NCBI RefSeq assembly: GCF_002803085.1
Contig: NZ_NNBJ01000001.1
Location: 372,001-436,000 of the forward strand
Reading direction: 5' to 3'
DNA from: Streptomyces sp. CB01201
Lineage (GTDB): Bacteria > Actinomycetota > Actinomycetes > Streptomycetales > Streptomycetaceae
Length of the DNA: 64,000 nucleotides
The first letter of the stretch is position 1; each line of letters opens with the position of its first letter. The translations under genes were made by a program, and so were the position numbers. Of this stretch, positions 8,890-17,686 are shown in pieces. The notes beneath the pieces were generated by a model. The model saw only the letters and a program-made list of their open reading frames with translations, was not told where the DNA came from and did no database searches.

Positions 8890-10401
8890 ATGGACGACGT
8901 ACGCAGCAGCACCGTCGACGGCATCGTGCGCCGCAGCGCCCGCCGCACCCCGCACCACACCGCCCTGCGGTACGGGGAACGCGCCTGGAGCTATGCCGAA
9001 CTGGACGCGGCCGTCTCCACGGCGGCTGCCTTCCTGGCCGGCCTGGGTCTGCACAAGGGCGACCGGGTCGCCGCCTACGGCCACAACTCGGACGCCTACC
9101 TGATCGCGTTCCTCGGCTGCGCCCGGGCCGGGCTGATCCATGTGCCGGTCAACCAGCACCTCACCGGAACCGACCTGACGTACATCCTGGAGCAGTCCGG
9201 CGCCGCCCTCGTGCTCGCCGACCCGGCGCTCGCCGCACAGGTGCCCGCCGGCTTCGCCGTACGTGCGCTGCGCGACGCCGGGGACTCGCTGCTCGCGGCT
9301 CTCGCCGAGCCGCGCGCGTACGCCGGCGCGAGCCACGGGGACGATCTGGTCCAGCTGCTCTACACCTCGGGCACCACCGCCCTGCCCAAGGGCGCGATGA
9401 TGACCCACCGGGCCCTCGTCCACGAGTACGTCTCCGCCGTCGCGGCCCTCGATCTGCGTGCCGCGGACCGGCCCGTGCACGCGCTGCCGCTCTACCACTC
9501 GGCGCAGACGCACGTCTTCCTGCTGCCCTACCTCGCGGTGGGCGCCGAGAACACGATCCTGGACGCGCCGGACCCGGGCCGGATCCTCGACCTCGTGGCG
9601 CGGGGACTGCTCGACTCGCTGTTCGCGCCGCCCACGGTATGGATCGCCCTCGCGGCCCATCCCGCCTTCGCCACCAGCGACTTGAGCGCTCTGCGCAAGG
9701 CGTACTACGGAGCCTCGATCATGCCGGTGCCGGTCCTGGAGCGGCTGCGCGCACGGCTGCCGGGACTCGCGTTCTACAACTGCTTCGGGCAGAGCGAGAT
9801 CGGTCCGCTGGCCACCGTCCTCGGTCCCGAGGAGCACGAGGGGCGGCTCGACTCGTGCGGGCGGCCCGTGCTGTTCGTCGAGGCCAAGGTCGTGGACGAG
9901 AGCGGCAAGGAGGTGCCCGACGGCACGGCGGGCGAAGTGGTCTACCGCTCACCGCAGTTGTGCGAGGGCTACTGGCACAAGCCCGCCGAGACCGAGGAGG
10001 CATTCCGGGACGGCTGGTTCCACTCCGGTGACCTGGCCGTGCGCGACGACGCGGGGTACTTCACCGTCGTCGACCGGGTGAAGGACGTCATCAACTCCGG
10101 CGGCGTCCTGATCGCCTCGCGCCAGGTCGAGGACGCGCTGTACACCCATCCGGCGGTCGCCGAGGCGGCTGTCGTGGGGCTGCCCGACGAGCGCTGGATC
10201 GAGGCGGTCACCGCGTTCGTCGTGCGGCGGGAGGGACGGGAGGGAGCGAACGGACCGGTGACCGAGACGCAACTCATCGACCACGCGAAGGAGTTGCTGG
10301 CCCACTTCAAGGCGCCCAAGCGGATCCTGTTCGTGGACGAGCTGCCGCGCAACGCCAGTGGCAAGATCCTCAAGCGCGAGCTGCGCGACCGGTTCTCCTG
10401 A
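8890..10401 (+). CDS. acyl-CoA synthetase (AMP-forming)
   Basis: This is a second ANL ligase, 503 residues, distinct from its neighbour. Motifs are LLYTSGTTALPKGAMMTH (P-loop), FNCFGQSE-like FYNCFGQSEIG, DRVKDVINSGGVLI (A8) and PRNASGKILKREL with the adenylating lysine. It begins 81 bases after the upstream synthetase and is probably in the same transcription unit. No strong ribosome site precedes ATG 8890, so translation may depend on read-through or a nearby GTG. It ends 46 bases from the convergent paaK gene. Confidence 0.92.
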   Translation: MDDVRSSTVDGIVRRSARRTPHHTALRYGERAWSYAELDAAVSTAAAFLAGLGLHKGDRVAAYGHNSDAYLIAFLGCARAGLIHVPVNQHLTGTDLTYILEQSGAALVLADPALAAQVPAGFAVRALRDAGDSLLAALAEPRAYAGASHGDDLVQLLYTSGTTALPKGAMMTHRALVHEYVSAVAALDLRAADRPVHALPLYHSAQTHVFLLPYLAVGAENTILDAPDPGRILDLVARGLLDSLFAPPTVWIALAAHPAFATSDLSALRKAYYGASIMPVPVLERLRARLPGLAFYNCFGQSEIGPLATVLGPEEHEGRLDSCGRPVLFVEAKVVDESGKEVPDGTAGEVVYRSPQLCEGYWHKPAETEEAFRDGWFHSGDLAVRDDAGYFTVVDRVKDVINSGGVLIASRQVEDALYTHPAVAEAAVVGLPDERWIEAVTAFVVRREGREGANGPVTETQLIDHAKELLAHFKAPKRILFVDELPRNASGKILKRELRDRFS

Positions 10402-10447
10402 ACACCGCTCGCTCCGGGCCGGGCCGGGCCGGGTCGGGGGGCGGGCG

Positions 10448-11740
10448 TCAGTCGCGCGCCTCGCGCAGGTCGACGATGCGCTTGAACTTGCCCACCGAGC
10501 GCTCGATGGTCTCCGGGTCGACGATCTCCACCGCCACGGAGACGCCGATCCCGTCCTTGACCGCCGCGACGATCGAGCGGGCGGCGTCCGCACGCCGCTC
10601 GGGCGTGGTGTCCGCCCGGGCCTCCACCCGGACCGTCAGCGCGTCGAGCCGGCCCCGGCGGGTCAGGCGCAGCTGGAAGTGCGGGGCGAGGCCGGGCGTG
10701 CGCAGCACGATCTCCTCGATCTGGGTGGGGAAGAGGTTCACCCCGCGCAGGATGACCAGGTCGTCGCTGCGCCCGGTCACCTTCTCCATCCGCCGGAACA
10801 CCCGGGCCGTACCGGGAAGGAGCCGGGTCAGGTCCCGCGTACGGTAGCGGATCACCGGCATCGCCTCCTTGGTCAGCGAGGTGAAGACCAGCTCGCCGCG
10901 CTCGCCCTCCGGCAGCACCTGGCCGGTCAGGGGGTCCACGACCTCCGGATAGAAATGGTCTTCCCAGATGTGCAGCCCGTCCTTGGTCTCCACGCACTCC
11001 TGCGCGACACCCGGGCCCATGACCTCCGACAGGCCGTAGATGTCGACCGCGTCGATCGCGAACCGCTCCTCGATCTCGGTGCGCATCTCCTGCGTCCACG
11101 GCTCCGCGCCGAAGATGCCCACCTTGAGCGAGGTGGTGCGGGGGTCGACGCCCTGCCGCTCGAACTCGTCGAGCAGGGTGAGCATGTAGGACGGGGTCAC
11201 CATGATGATCTCGGGGCGGAAGTCCTGGATGAGCTGGACCTGACGGGCCGTCATGCCGCCGGAGGCGGGGATCACCGTGCAGCCGAGCCGCTCGGCCCCG
11301 TAATGGGCGCCGAGCCCACCGGTGAACAGGCCGTATCCGTACGCCACATGGACCTTGTGGCCCGGCCTGCCGCCCGCCGCGCGGATCGAGCGGGCCACCA
11401 CGTCCGCCCAGGTGTCCAGATCCCGCTGGGTGTAGCCGACGACGGTCGGGCGGCCCGTCGTGCCGCTGGAGGCGTGGATGCGCCGGATGTCGCTCTCGGG
11501 GACCGCGAACATCCCGAACGGGTAGTGGTCGCGCAGATCGGACTTGGCGGTGAAGGGGAAGCGCGCGAGATCGGCGAGCGAGACGCAGTCCTCCGGGTGC
11601 ACCCCGGCCTTGTCGAAGGCCTCCCGGTAGAACCCGACGTGCTCGTAGGCGTGACGCAGCGAGGCGCGCAACCGGTCGAGCTGAAGGGCCTGGAGTTCCG
11701 GCCGGCTCAGCCGCTCGCCCTCGTCCAGCTCAGGTGCCAT
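10448..11740 (-). CDS. paaK: phenylacetate-CoA ligase
   Basis: PaaK converts phenylacetate, ATP and CoA to phenylacetyl-CoA, the entry step of aerobic phenylacetate breakdown. The 430-residue length and motifs match PaaK closely: RIHASSGTTGRPTVVGYT, VHVAYGYGLFTGGLG, DIYGLSEVMGPGVA, VIRYRTRDLT and GRSDDLVILRGVNLFPTQIEE. A GGGAG site precedes ATG 11740. The paaABCDE epoxidase and later steps are not in this window. Fifty-one bases upstream is an 18-bp palindrome (11791-11808) that could bind a PaaR-type repressor. Confidence 0.95.
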   Translation of the reverse strand: MAPELDEGERLSRPELQALQLDRLRASLRHAYEHVGFYREAFDKAGVHPEDCVSLADLARFPFTAKSDLRDHYPFGMFAVPESDIRRIHASSGTTGRPTVVGYTQRDLDTWADVVARSIRAAGGRPGHKVHVAYGYGLFTGGLGAHYGAERLGCTVIPASGGMTARQVQLIQDFRPEIIMVTPSYMLTLLDEFERQGVDPRTTSLKVGIFGAEPWTQEMRTEIEERFAIDAVDIYGLSEVMGPGVAQECVETKDGLHIWEDHFYPEVVDPLTGQVLPEGERGELVFTSLTKEAMPVIRYRTRDLTRLLPGTARVFRRMEKVTGRSDDLVILRGVNLFPTQIEEIVLRTPGLAPHFQLRLTRRGRLDALTVRVEARADTTPERRADAARSIVAAVKDGIGVSVAVEIVDPETIERSVGKFKRIVDLREARD

Positions 11741-11790
11741 GGGTGCGCTCCCGTCCTCGCTCCGCCCCGCGGGAGGGCGACGAAATCGGA

Positions 11791-11808
11791 CGACCGATCA
11801 TTCGGTCG
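11791..11808. promoter_or_regulatory. palindromic operator upstream of paaK
   Basis: CGACCGA-TCAT-TCGGTCG has perfect 7-bp arms around a 4-bp centre. The core reads ACCG-N6-CGGT, resembling the core remembered for the actinobacterial PaaR (TetR family) box. It lies between divergent paaK and the hydrolase gene at 11965, closer to paaK. Confidence 0.6.
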
Positions 11809-11964
11809 ATCTGTGTCGGATCAGTAATTCAGCAGCCCGCGGCGTCCGTCAAGGCCTGTGGACGAGTCGGCCGGCCCCGCGTCGGCGGGAGGCGGCCGGC
11901 CATGATCGCACCGTGGGCGAAACGGGATTGCCGGGGGCGGCGGACTGCTGTGAGGATCGGCCGC

Positions 11965-12909
11965 ATGCCCCGGTTCACGACGTACGACGGAATTCCGATC
12001 GCCTATCACGTGCGCGGCGACGGCGAGGTGCTGATCTGCCTGCCCGGCGGCCCGATGGCTTCCTCCGCCTATCTCGGGGACCTGGGTGGACTCACGGCCC
12101 ACCGGCGTCTTGTGCTGCCCGACCCGCGGGGTGCCGGGGCATCGGGCGTGCCCGTCGACCCGGCGTCCTACCGCTGCGACCGGCAGGTGGCCGACGTGGA
12201 GGCGCTGCGCGTCCACCTCGGCCTCGACCGCCTCGACCTGCTCGCCCACTCCGCCGCCGGGAACCTCGCGCTCCTGTACGCCGCTCGCCACCCCGACCGG
12301 GTCGGCTCGCTCACCCTGGTCGCGCCCGGTGTCCGTGCCGTGGGCATCGAGGTGACCGAGGACGACTGGCGGGCGGCCGTCGCCCTGCGGGCGGGCGAAC
12401 CCTGGTACGCGCAGGGCCGCGCGGCCTTCGAGCGGCTCTGGGCGGGGGACGCCACCTGGGCCGAGGTCCTCGACGTCATCAGGCCCTTCGCCTACGGACG
12501 GTGGGACGCGGCGGCGCAGCGGCACGAGGCCCTCACCCGGGCCGCGCGGGACCGGGCCGTGGCAGGCGCCTACTACGCGGACGGCGCCTTCGACCCGGCG
12601 GCCACCCGCGCCGCGCTCGCCGGGCTCGACGTGCCCGTCCTGGTGATCGCGGGCGAGTACGACGGCGGACCGACGCCGACCCGCGCCGCCGAACTGGCCG
12701 CGCTCTTCCCGGGCGCCGAACTCGTCGTACAGCCGGGCGCCTGTCACTCCCCGTGGATCGACGCCCCCGAGGCCTTCGTGCGCACGGTCGCCGCCTTCCT
12801 CGACCCGGACGTAGGCACGCTCGTCGCCGACGGCGTCCGGCTCGCCGACCGGGTGCCGCCCGATCAGGTGCCGTCGGCCTCGGCGGCGACCGAGCGGGCC
12901 CAGCGGTAG
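11965..12909 (+). CDS. alpha/beta hydrolase
   Basis: This is a 314-residue cytosolic alpha/beta-hydrolase without a signal peptide. The nucleophile elbow reads LLAHSAAGNLAL, with Ala in place of the usual first Gly of GxSxG. The acid is probably the Asp in VIAGEYDGG and the base the His in PGACHSPW. An oxyanion strand (CLPGGPM) and DPRGAGAS loop are present. GAGG at 11952-11955 supports ATG 11965. Its 3' end overlaps the convergent FadD19-like gene by 46 bases. It could be an esterase, lactonase or C-C hydrolase; the sequence does not decide. Confidence 0.88.
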   Translation: MPRFTTYDGIPIAYHVRGDGEVLICLPGGPMASSAYLGDLGGLTAHRRLVLPDPRGAGASGVPVDPASYRCDRQVADVEALRVHLGLDRLDLLAHSAAGNLALLYAARHPDRVGSLTLVAPGVRAVGIEVTEDDWRAAVALRAGEPWYAQGRAAFERLWAGDATWAEVLDVIRPFAYGRWDAAAQRHEALTRAARDRAVAGAYYADGAFDPAATRAALAGLDVPVLVIAGEYDGGPTPTRAAELAALFPGAELVVQPGACHSPWIDAPEAFVRTVAAFLDPDVGTLVADGVRLADRVPPDQVPSASAATERAQR

Positions 12910-14486
12910 TCCGCCTTGCCGCTGGGGGAGCGCTGGATGCCGGGGGTGATCACCAGCTGGCGGGGGACCTTGTAGCCGGCGAGGCGGGTGCGGCAGTGGG
13001 CCTGGATCCCCTCCAGTGTCGGCTCGGCCGCGCCGTCGCGGACCTGGACGACCGCCGCCACATGGCTGCCCCACTTGGCGTCCGGCACCCCGGCCACCAG
13101 GGCGTCGTACACATCGGGATGCGCCTTGAGGGCCTGCTCGACCTCCTCCGGGTACACCTTCTCGCCGCCGGTGTTGATGCACTGCGAGCCCCGTCCGAGG
13201 ACCGTGACGATGCCGTCCTCGTCGACGGTCGCCATGTCGCCGAGCAGTACCCACCGCTCGGCGCCCTTCTGGAAGAAGGTCTCGGCGGTTTTCGCCGGGT
13301 CGTTGTAGTAGCCGAGCGGGACGTGCCCGCGCTGGGCGAGCCGCCCCACCTCGCCGATCGCGACCGGCTCGTACGATGCCGGATCCACCACCTGCGTACG
13401 CTCGTTGACCTCCAGGCGGAAGCCCTTCTCGGGGCCCGAGTCGTCCGTGGCCTTGCCGTTGGAGCCGGACTCGGAGGAGCCGAAGTTGTTCAGGATCAGC
13501 GCGTTCGGCACCAGGGCCTGCAACTGGGCGCGCACCGTGTCGGACATGATCGCCCCGGACGAGGAGACGCTGAACAGCGAGGACATGTCGGTGCCCTTGA
13601 GCGGACCGTGCAGCGCGTCGACGAGGGGCCGGAGCATCGCGTCACCGACCAGGGACACGCTGGTGACCCGCTCCTTCTCGATCGTGCGGAGCACCTCCTC
13701 GGGGACGTACTTGCGGTGGATGACCACCCGCTGGCCGTAGTTGAAGGCGACGAACGAGGTCAGCGTGGAGGTGCCGTGCATGAGCGGGGGAGCGGGGAAG
13801 AAGGTGAGGCCCGAGCCGCTCTTGGCGACCCGCTCGGCCAGTTCCTCGGGGCGCTTCACCGGCTCGCCGGCCGGCTCCCCTCCGAACAACCCCGCGAAGA
13901 ACAGGTCCTCCTGACGCCACATCACCCCCTTGGGCATCCCGGTGGTGCCGCCCGTGTAGATGATGAACTGGTCGTCGGCCGAACGCGCCGCGAAACCCCG
14001 CGAGGGGGAGCCCGCCGCCTCGGCCTCCGTGAACGCCGTCGCGACGAGGGCCGGAGCGCCGTCGGGGGCGGCCCCGACCCGGACCAGGTGCCGCAGCCTC
14101 TCGGTGCGGGGCAGTGCGCCCGCGACCCGCTCGGTGAACTCGGCGTCGAAGACGAGCGCCGCGAGGTCGGCGTCCCGGTAGAGGTAGACCAACTCCTCTT
14201 CCACGTAACGGTAGTTCACGTTGACCGGCACCAGACGCGCCTTGAGCGCGGCCAGCACGGTCTGCAAGTACTCGATGCCGTTGTAGAGGTGCAGGCCCAG
14301 GTGCTCGCCGGGCTTCAGGCCCGCGTCGATCAGATGGTGCGCGAGCCGGTTGGCACCCTCGTCCAGTTGGCGGTAGGTCAGCCTGCGTTCGGCGCCCGTC
14401 CCGGGATGGTCGATGTACACGAGCGCTTCGCGGTCCGGGACCACGTCGACGACGGACTCGAACAGGTCGGCAAGGTTGTACTCCAC
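12864..14486 (-). CDS. acyl-CoA synthetase, FadD19-like
   Basis: This is an ANL ligase of 540 residues that strongly resembles mycobacterial FadD19, which activates sterol side-chain acids. Shared stretches recalled from FadD19 include YTGGTTGMPKGVMWR, GDAMLRPLVDAL, GGEKVYPEEVEQALKAHPDV and RSPSGKADYRWA with the catalytic lysine. AGGAGG lies at 14491-14496, which favours the GTG at 14486 over the ATG at 14489. It is divergent from the EchA19-like crotonase across 168 bases that hold operator copy B. The specificity for sterol-type substrates is inferred from homology and gene order, not shown. Confidence 0.9.
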   Translation of the reverse strand: MEYNLADLFESVVDVVPDREALVYIDHPGTGAERRLTYRQLDEGANRLAHHLIDAGLKPGEHLGLHLYNGIEYLQTVLAALKARLVPVNVNYRYVEEELVYLYRDADLAALVFDAEFTERVAGALPRTERLRHLVRVGAAPDGAPALVATAFTEAEAAGSPSRGFAARSADDQFIIYTGGTTGMPKGVMWRQEDLFFAGLFGGEPAGEPVKRPEELAERVAKSGSGLTFFPAPPLMHGTSTLTSFVAFNYGQRVVIHRKYVPEEVLRTIEKERVTSVSLVGDAMLRPLVDALHGPLKGTDMSSLFSVSSSGAIMSDTVRAQLQALVPNALILNNFGSSESGSNGKATDDSGPEKGFRLEVNERTQVVDPASYEPVAIGEVGRLAQRGHVPLGYYNDPAKTAETFFQKGAERWVLLGDMATVDEDGIVTVLGRGSQCINTGGEKVYPEEVEQALKAHPDVYDALVAGVPDAKWGSHVAAVVQVRDGAAEPTLEGIQAHCRTRLAGYKVPRQLVITPGIQRSPSGKADYRWARSVAAEADGT

Positions 14487-14571
14487 CATTCCTCCTGACA
14501 CCGCGCCCCGACTGAACTCGGGGGTCATCAGAACAAAGCCGCGCACAACTGGGAAGGGGTGCCGCAGAAGA

Positions 14572-14593
14572 AAACTGACTGAGTGTCAGAAAA
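14572..14593. promoter_or_regulatory. operator copy B in divergent fadD19-like/echA19-like promoter
   Basis: The layout is AAACTGAC-N2-AG-N2-TCAGAAAA, with a perfect CTGAC-N5-GTCAG inverted repeat at 14575-14589. A further half-site CTGACAC follows at 14602-14608 and mirrors GTGTCAG at 14583-14589. It sits 61 bases before ATG 14655 and 85 bases before GTG 14486, suited to controlling both. It is nearly identical to copy A at 6090-6111. Confidence 0.65.
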
Positions 14594-14654
14594 CTATTGA
14601 ACTGACACCGCCCCTACTGCAACCTGTTCTAGGTCTTGAGACGGGAGGACGGCA

Positions 14655-15455
14655 ATGGGCGGTACGGAACACCTCACGGTGCGTCGCGAGGGCGCCACCT
14701 TGGTGCTCACCCTGAACCGGCCGGAGGCGAAGAACGCGCTGTCGCTTCCGCTGCTGGTCGGGCTCTACGACGGCTGGCTGGAGGCGGACGCGGACGACTC
14801 GATCCGCTCGGTCGTGCTCACCGGCGCGGGCGGCGACTTCTGCGCCGGCATGGACCTCAAGGCCCTCGCGGGCCAGGGCATGGCGGGGGACCAGTACCGG
14901 GACCGGCTCAAGGCCGACCCCGATCTGCACTGGAAGGCGATGCTGCGCCACCACCGGCCCCGCAAGCCCGTGATCGCCGCCGTCGAGGGGTACTGCGTGG
15001 CCGGGGGCACCGAGATCCTCCAGGGCACGGACATCCGCGTCGCGGGGGCCGGGGCGACGTTCGGACTCTTCGAGGTGAAGCGCGGGCTCTTCCCCATCGG
15101 CGGCTCGACCGTCCGCCTCCAGCGGCAGATTCCGCGCACGCACGCGCTGGAGATGCTGCTGACGGGGCGGCCCTACGGTGCGCAGGAGGCGGCTCGGATC
15201 GGACTCATCGGGCGGGTGGTGCCGGACGGCACGGCGCTGGACGTGGCGCTGGAGATCGCGGCGCAGGTCAACGCGTGCGGTCCGTTGGCCGTGGAGGCGG
15301 TCAAGGCGTGCGTGTACGACACGGCGTCCATGAGCGAGGCGGACGGCCTTGCGGCGGAGCTTGAGCGGGGGTGGCCGGTGTTCGCCACGGCCGATGCGAA
15401 GGAGGGGGCGCTGGCCTTCGCCGAGAAGCGGCCGGCCGTCTATCGGCGGGCCTGA
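14655..15455 (+). CDS. enoyl-CoA hydratase/isomerase (crotonase), EchA19-like
   Basis: This is a crotonase-fold enzyme of 266 residues, expected to hydrate a 2-enoyl-CoA. The oxyanion-hole segments are GAGGDFCAGMDLKAL and VEGYCVAGGTEILQGTDIRV; the second is almost identical to remembered EchA19 of the mycobacterial sterol side-chain pathway. The tail LIGRVVPDG and AKEGALAFAEKRP also match. GGAGG seven bases upstream supports ATG 14655. It begins the rightward unit that continues with the DUF35 and thiolase-like genes after a 207-base gap. Confidence 0.92.
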   Translation: MGGTEHLTVRREGATLVLTLNRPEAKNALSLPLLVGLYDGWLEADADDSIRSVVLTGAGGDFCAGMDLKALAGQGMAGDQYRDRLKADPDLHWKAMLRHHRPRKPVIAAVEGYCVAGGTEILQGTDIRVAGAGATFGLFEVKRGLFPIGGSTVRLQRQIPRTHALEMLLTGRPYGAQEAARIGLIGRVVPDGTALDVALEIAAQVNACGPLAVEAVKACVYDTASMSEADGLAAELERGWPVFATADAKEGALAFAEKRPAVYRRA

Positions 15456-15662
15456 GCCCGCACCCCGGTCCTCCGGGGGTTGCAAATCCTGGGGCTCCGC
15501 CCCGGGCCCCGTTCGCGCCTGAAGGGCGCTCGTCCTCAAACTCGCCCAAGGCCTCAAGGCCCAGGGGGACCCCCATGACGGGCTGTAGGTGACCCAGAGC
15601 CTCCGACGCCGGACGGGGTGTCGGTGACGCCCGGGAATCGACCGTATTTAAGGAGTTGGATC
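15456..15662. other. intergenic GC-rich hairpin region
   Basis: This non-coding gap holds a short hairpin GGGGC-TCC-GCCCC (15491-15503) and the CTCAAAC and GCCGGACGGG fragments commonly seen in dispersed intergenic sequence of Streptomyces. It ends in a clear AAGGAG ribosome site (15650-15655) for the DUF35 gene. Any promoter for that gene would lie here, but no convincing -10/-35 was seen. Confidence 0.4.
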
Positions 15663-16625
15663 ATGGCTGGCTCTGCTGGGCCCGAGGTGCTGCGGGCGCC
15701 GCTTGTCGTTGAGTTTCCCTTCACCCGGTCCCTCGGACCGGTGCAGAGCGCCTTTCTCACGGGGCTGCGGGAACGCACCGTGCTCGGGGTGCGCACGGGT
15801 GACGGGCGCGTGCTCGTGCCGCCCGTCGAGTACGACCCGGTCACCGCCGAGGAGATCCGCGATCTCGTCGAGGTCGGCGCCACCGGCACCGTCACCACCT
15901 GGGCCTGGAATCCCGCCCCGCGCCGCGACCAGCCCCTCGACCGGCCCTTCGCCTGGGTACTCGTCCAGCTGGACGGAGCCGACACCGCGCTGCTGCACGC
16001 CCTGGACGCGCCGGGCCCCGAGGCCGTGCACTCCGGGATGCGGGTCCGTGTCCGCTGGGCCGCCGAACGCACCGGCGCCATCACCGACATCGCGTGCTTC
16101 GAACCCGGCGGAGAAGGGGATCCCGGGCGTCGACCCGAGCCGCACAGCGGCGCGTTCAGCGACCCCGTCACCGGGATCGTCGCGGCCGCGCGGCTCGACT
16201 ACACCTACAGCCCGGGGCGCGCGCAGTCCGCCTACATCAACGCGCTCTCCGCCCGCCGGACCGTCGGCGAGCGCTGCCCCTCCTGCCGCAAGGTCTACGT
16301 GCCGCCGCGCGGCGCCTGCCCCACCTGCGGGGTCGCCACCGAGGAGCGGGTCGAGGTCGGGCCCGCCGGGACCGTCACCACGTACTGCATCGTCAACATC
16401 AAGGCGAAGAACCTCGACATCGAAGTGCCCTACGTCTACGCGCACATCGCGCTCGACGGTGCCGGGCTCGCCCTGCACGGGCGCATCGGCGGCATCCCGT
16501 ACGACCAGGTGCGGATGGGTCTGCGGGTCGAGCCGGTGTGGAGCGAGGGCGGCCGCTACCCCGATCACTACCGGCCCACCGGCGAGCCCGACGCCGACTA
16601 CGAGACGTACAAGGAGCTGATCTGA
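15663..16625 (+). CDS. tandem DUF35/OB-fold protein, partner of thiolase-like proteins
   Basis: This 320-residue protein contains two DUF35-type halves. The second has a zinc ribbon (Cys205, Cys208, Cys219, Cys222) and an OB-fold (about 228-295). The first half (about 25-148) repeats the layout, with QSAFLTGL against QSAYINAL and GTVTT in both, but has lost the four cysteines. DUF35 proteins such as ChsH2 and BbsA hold and activate thiolase-fold enzymes. AAGGAG seven bases upstream supports ATG 15663, and the stop overlaps the next start (TGATG). Its size and position match remembered mycobacterial Rv3521. Confidence 0.88.
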   Translation: MAGSAGPEVLRAPLVVEFPFTRSLGPVQSAFLTGLRERTVLGVRTGDGRVLVPPVEYDPVTAEEIRDLVEVGATGTVTTWAWNPAPRRDQPLDRPFAWVLVQLDGADTALLHALDAPGPEAVHSGMRVRVRWAAERTGAITDIACFEPGGEGDPGRRPEPHSGAFSDPVTGIVAAARLDYTYSPGRAQSAYINALSARRTVGERCPSCRKVYVPPRGACPTCGVATEERVEVGPAGTVTTYCIVNIKAKNLDIEVPYVYAHIALDGAGLALHGRIGGIPYDQVRMGLRVEPVWSEGGRYPDHYRPTGEPDADYETYKELI

Positions 16626-17686
16626 TGGCGCCCACACCTGCCACCCGGGACGTGGCGATCGTGGCGTTCGCGCAGAGCGACCACCGGCGCCGCAGCGACG
16701 AGGTGTCCGAGGTCGAGCTCCTCATGCCGGTCCTGCACCAGGTGCTTGACGCCACCGGCCTGAAGACCAGCGACATCGGCTTCACCTGCTCCGGCTCCAG
16801 CGACTACCTCGCGGGCCGCGCCTTCTCCTTCACCATGGCGCTCGACGGCGTCGGCGCCTGGCCGCCGATCTCCGAGTCCCATGTGGAGATGGACGGCGCC
16901 TGGGCGCTGTACGAGGCCTGGGTGAAGATCCTCACCGGCGAGGCCGACACCGCGCTCGTCTACGGCTACGGCAAGTCCTCGCCCGGCGAGGTGCGCGACG
17001 TACTGACCCGCCAGCTCGACCCGTACTACGTGGCGCCCCTGTGGCCCGACTCGGTCGCCCTCGCCGCCCTCCAGGCGCAGGCGCTCATCGACGCGGGGGA
17101 GACCGACGAGCCCGCGCTCGCCGCGGTCGCCGCCCGCAGCCGGGACGCCGCGAGCGCCAACTCCCATGCCCAGGTGCGGGGTTCGCGCCCGCAGGGCGAC
17201 TACCTGGTGCACCCGTTGCGGACCGGGGACTGCCCTCCGATCGGGGACGGCGCCGCCGCGGTGATCCTGGCCGCCGGCGACCGGGCCCGCGAACTGTGTG
17301 CGCGGCCGGCCTGGATCCGCGGCATGGACCACCGCATCGAGGCGCACGGACTCGGCGTGCGCGACCTCACCGACTCGCCGTCCGCCCGGCTCGCCGCCGA
17401 ACGGGCCGGAGCCTTCGAACGGCCCGTCGACACCGCCGAGTTGCACGCGCCGTTCACCTCGCAGGAGGTCGTCCTGCGCAAGGCGCTGCGGCTCGGCGGC
17501 GACGTCACCGTCAACCCGTCCGGGGGTGCGCTCGCCGCGAACCCCGTGATGGCGGCCGGACTCATCCGGCTCGGCGAGGCCGCCGCCCGCATCCACCGGG
17601 GCGAGTCCGACCGCGCCCTCGCGCACGCCACGTCCGGCCCCTGCTTGCAGCAGAACCTGGTCGCCGTCCTGGAGGGGGAGTCATGA
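16625..17686 (+). CDS. thiolase-fold lipid-transfer protein, Ltp4-like
   Basis: This 353-residue protein has the thiolase fold: GDGAAAVILA core, NPSGGALAANPVMAAGL C-terminal loop and a final SGPCLQQNLVAVL strand. At the position of the thiolase nucleophilic Cys it shows VEMDGAWALYEA, with no Cys. This fits the SCP2/Ltp branch that acts as retro-aldolase or non-classical thiolase on CoA-bound side chains. It overlaps the DUF35 stop by one base and the next thiolase by four (ATGA), so the three are surely one operon. Length and order match remembered mycobacterial Ltp4 (Rv3522). Confidence 0.85.
   Translation: MAPTPATRDVAIVAFAQSDHRRRSDEVSEVELLMPVLHQVLDATGLKTSDIGFTCSGSSDYLAGRAFSFTMALDGVGAWPPISESHVEMDGAWALYEAWVKILTGEADTALVYGYGKSSPGEVRDVLTRQLDPYYVAPLWPDSVALAALQAQALIDAGETDEPALAAVAARSRDAASANSHAQVRGSRPQGDYLVHPLRTGDCPPIGDGAAAVILAAGDRARELCARPAWIRGMDHRIEAHGLGVRDLTDSPSARLAAERAGAFERPVDTAELHAPFTSQEVVLRKALRLGGDVTVNPSGGALAANPVMAAGLIRLGEAAARIHRGESDRALAHATSGPCLQQNLVAVLEGES

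Noticed and set aside
14572..14608. Match to the sterol repressor KstR
   Set aside because: The site lacks the AACnnGTT core, so KstR control cannot be claimed despite the sterol-type genes.
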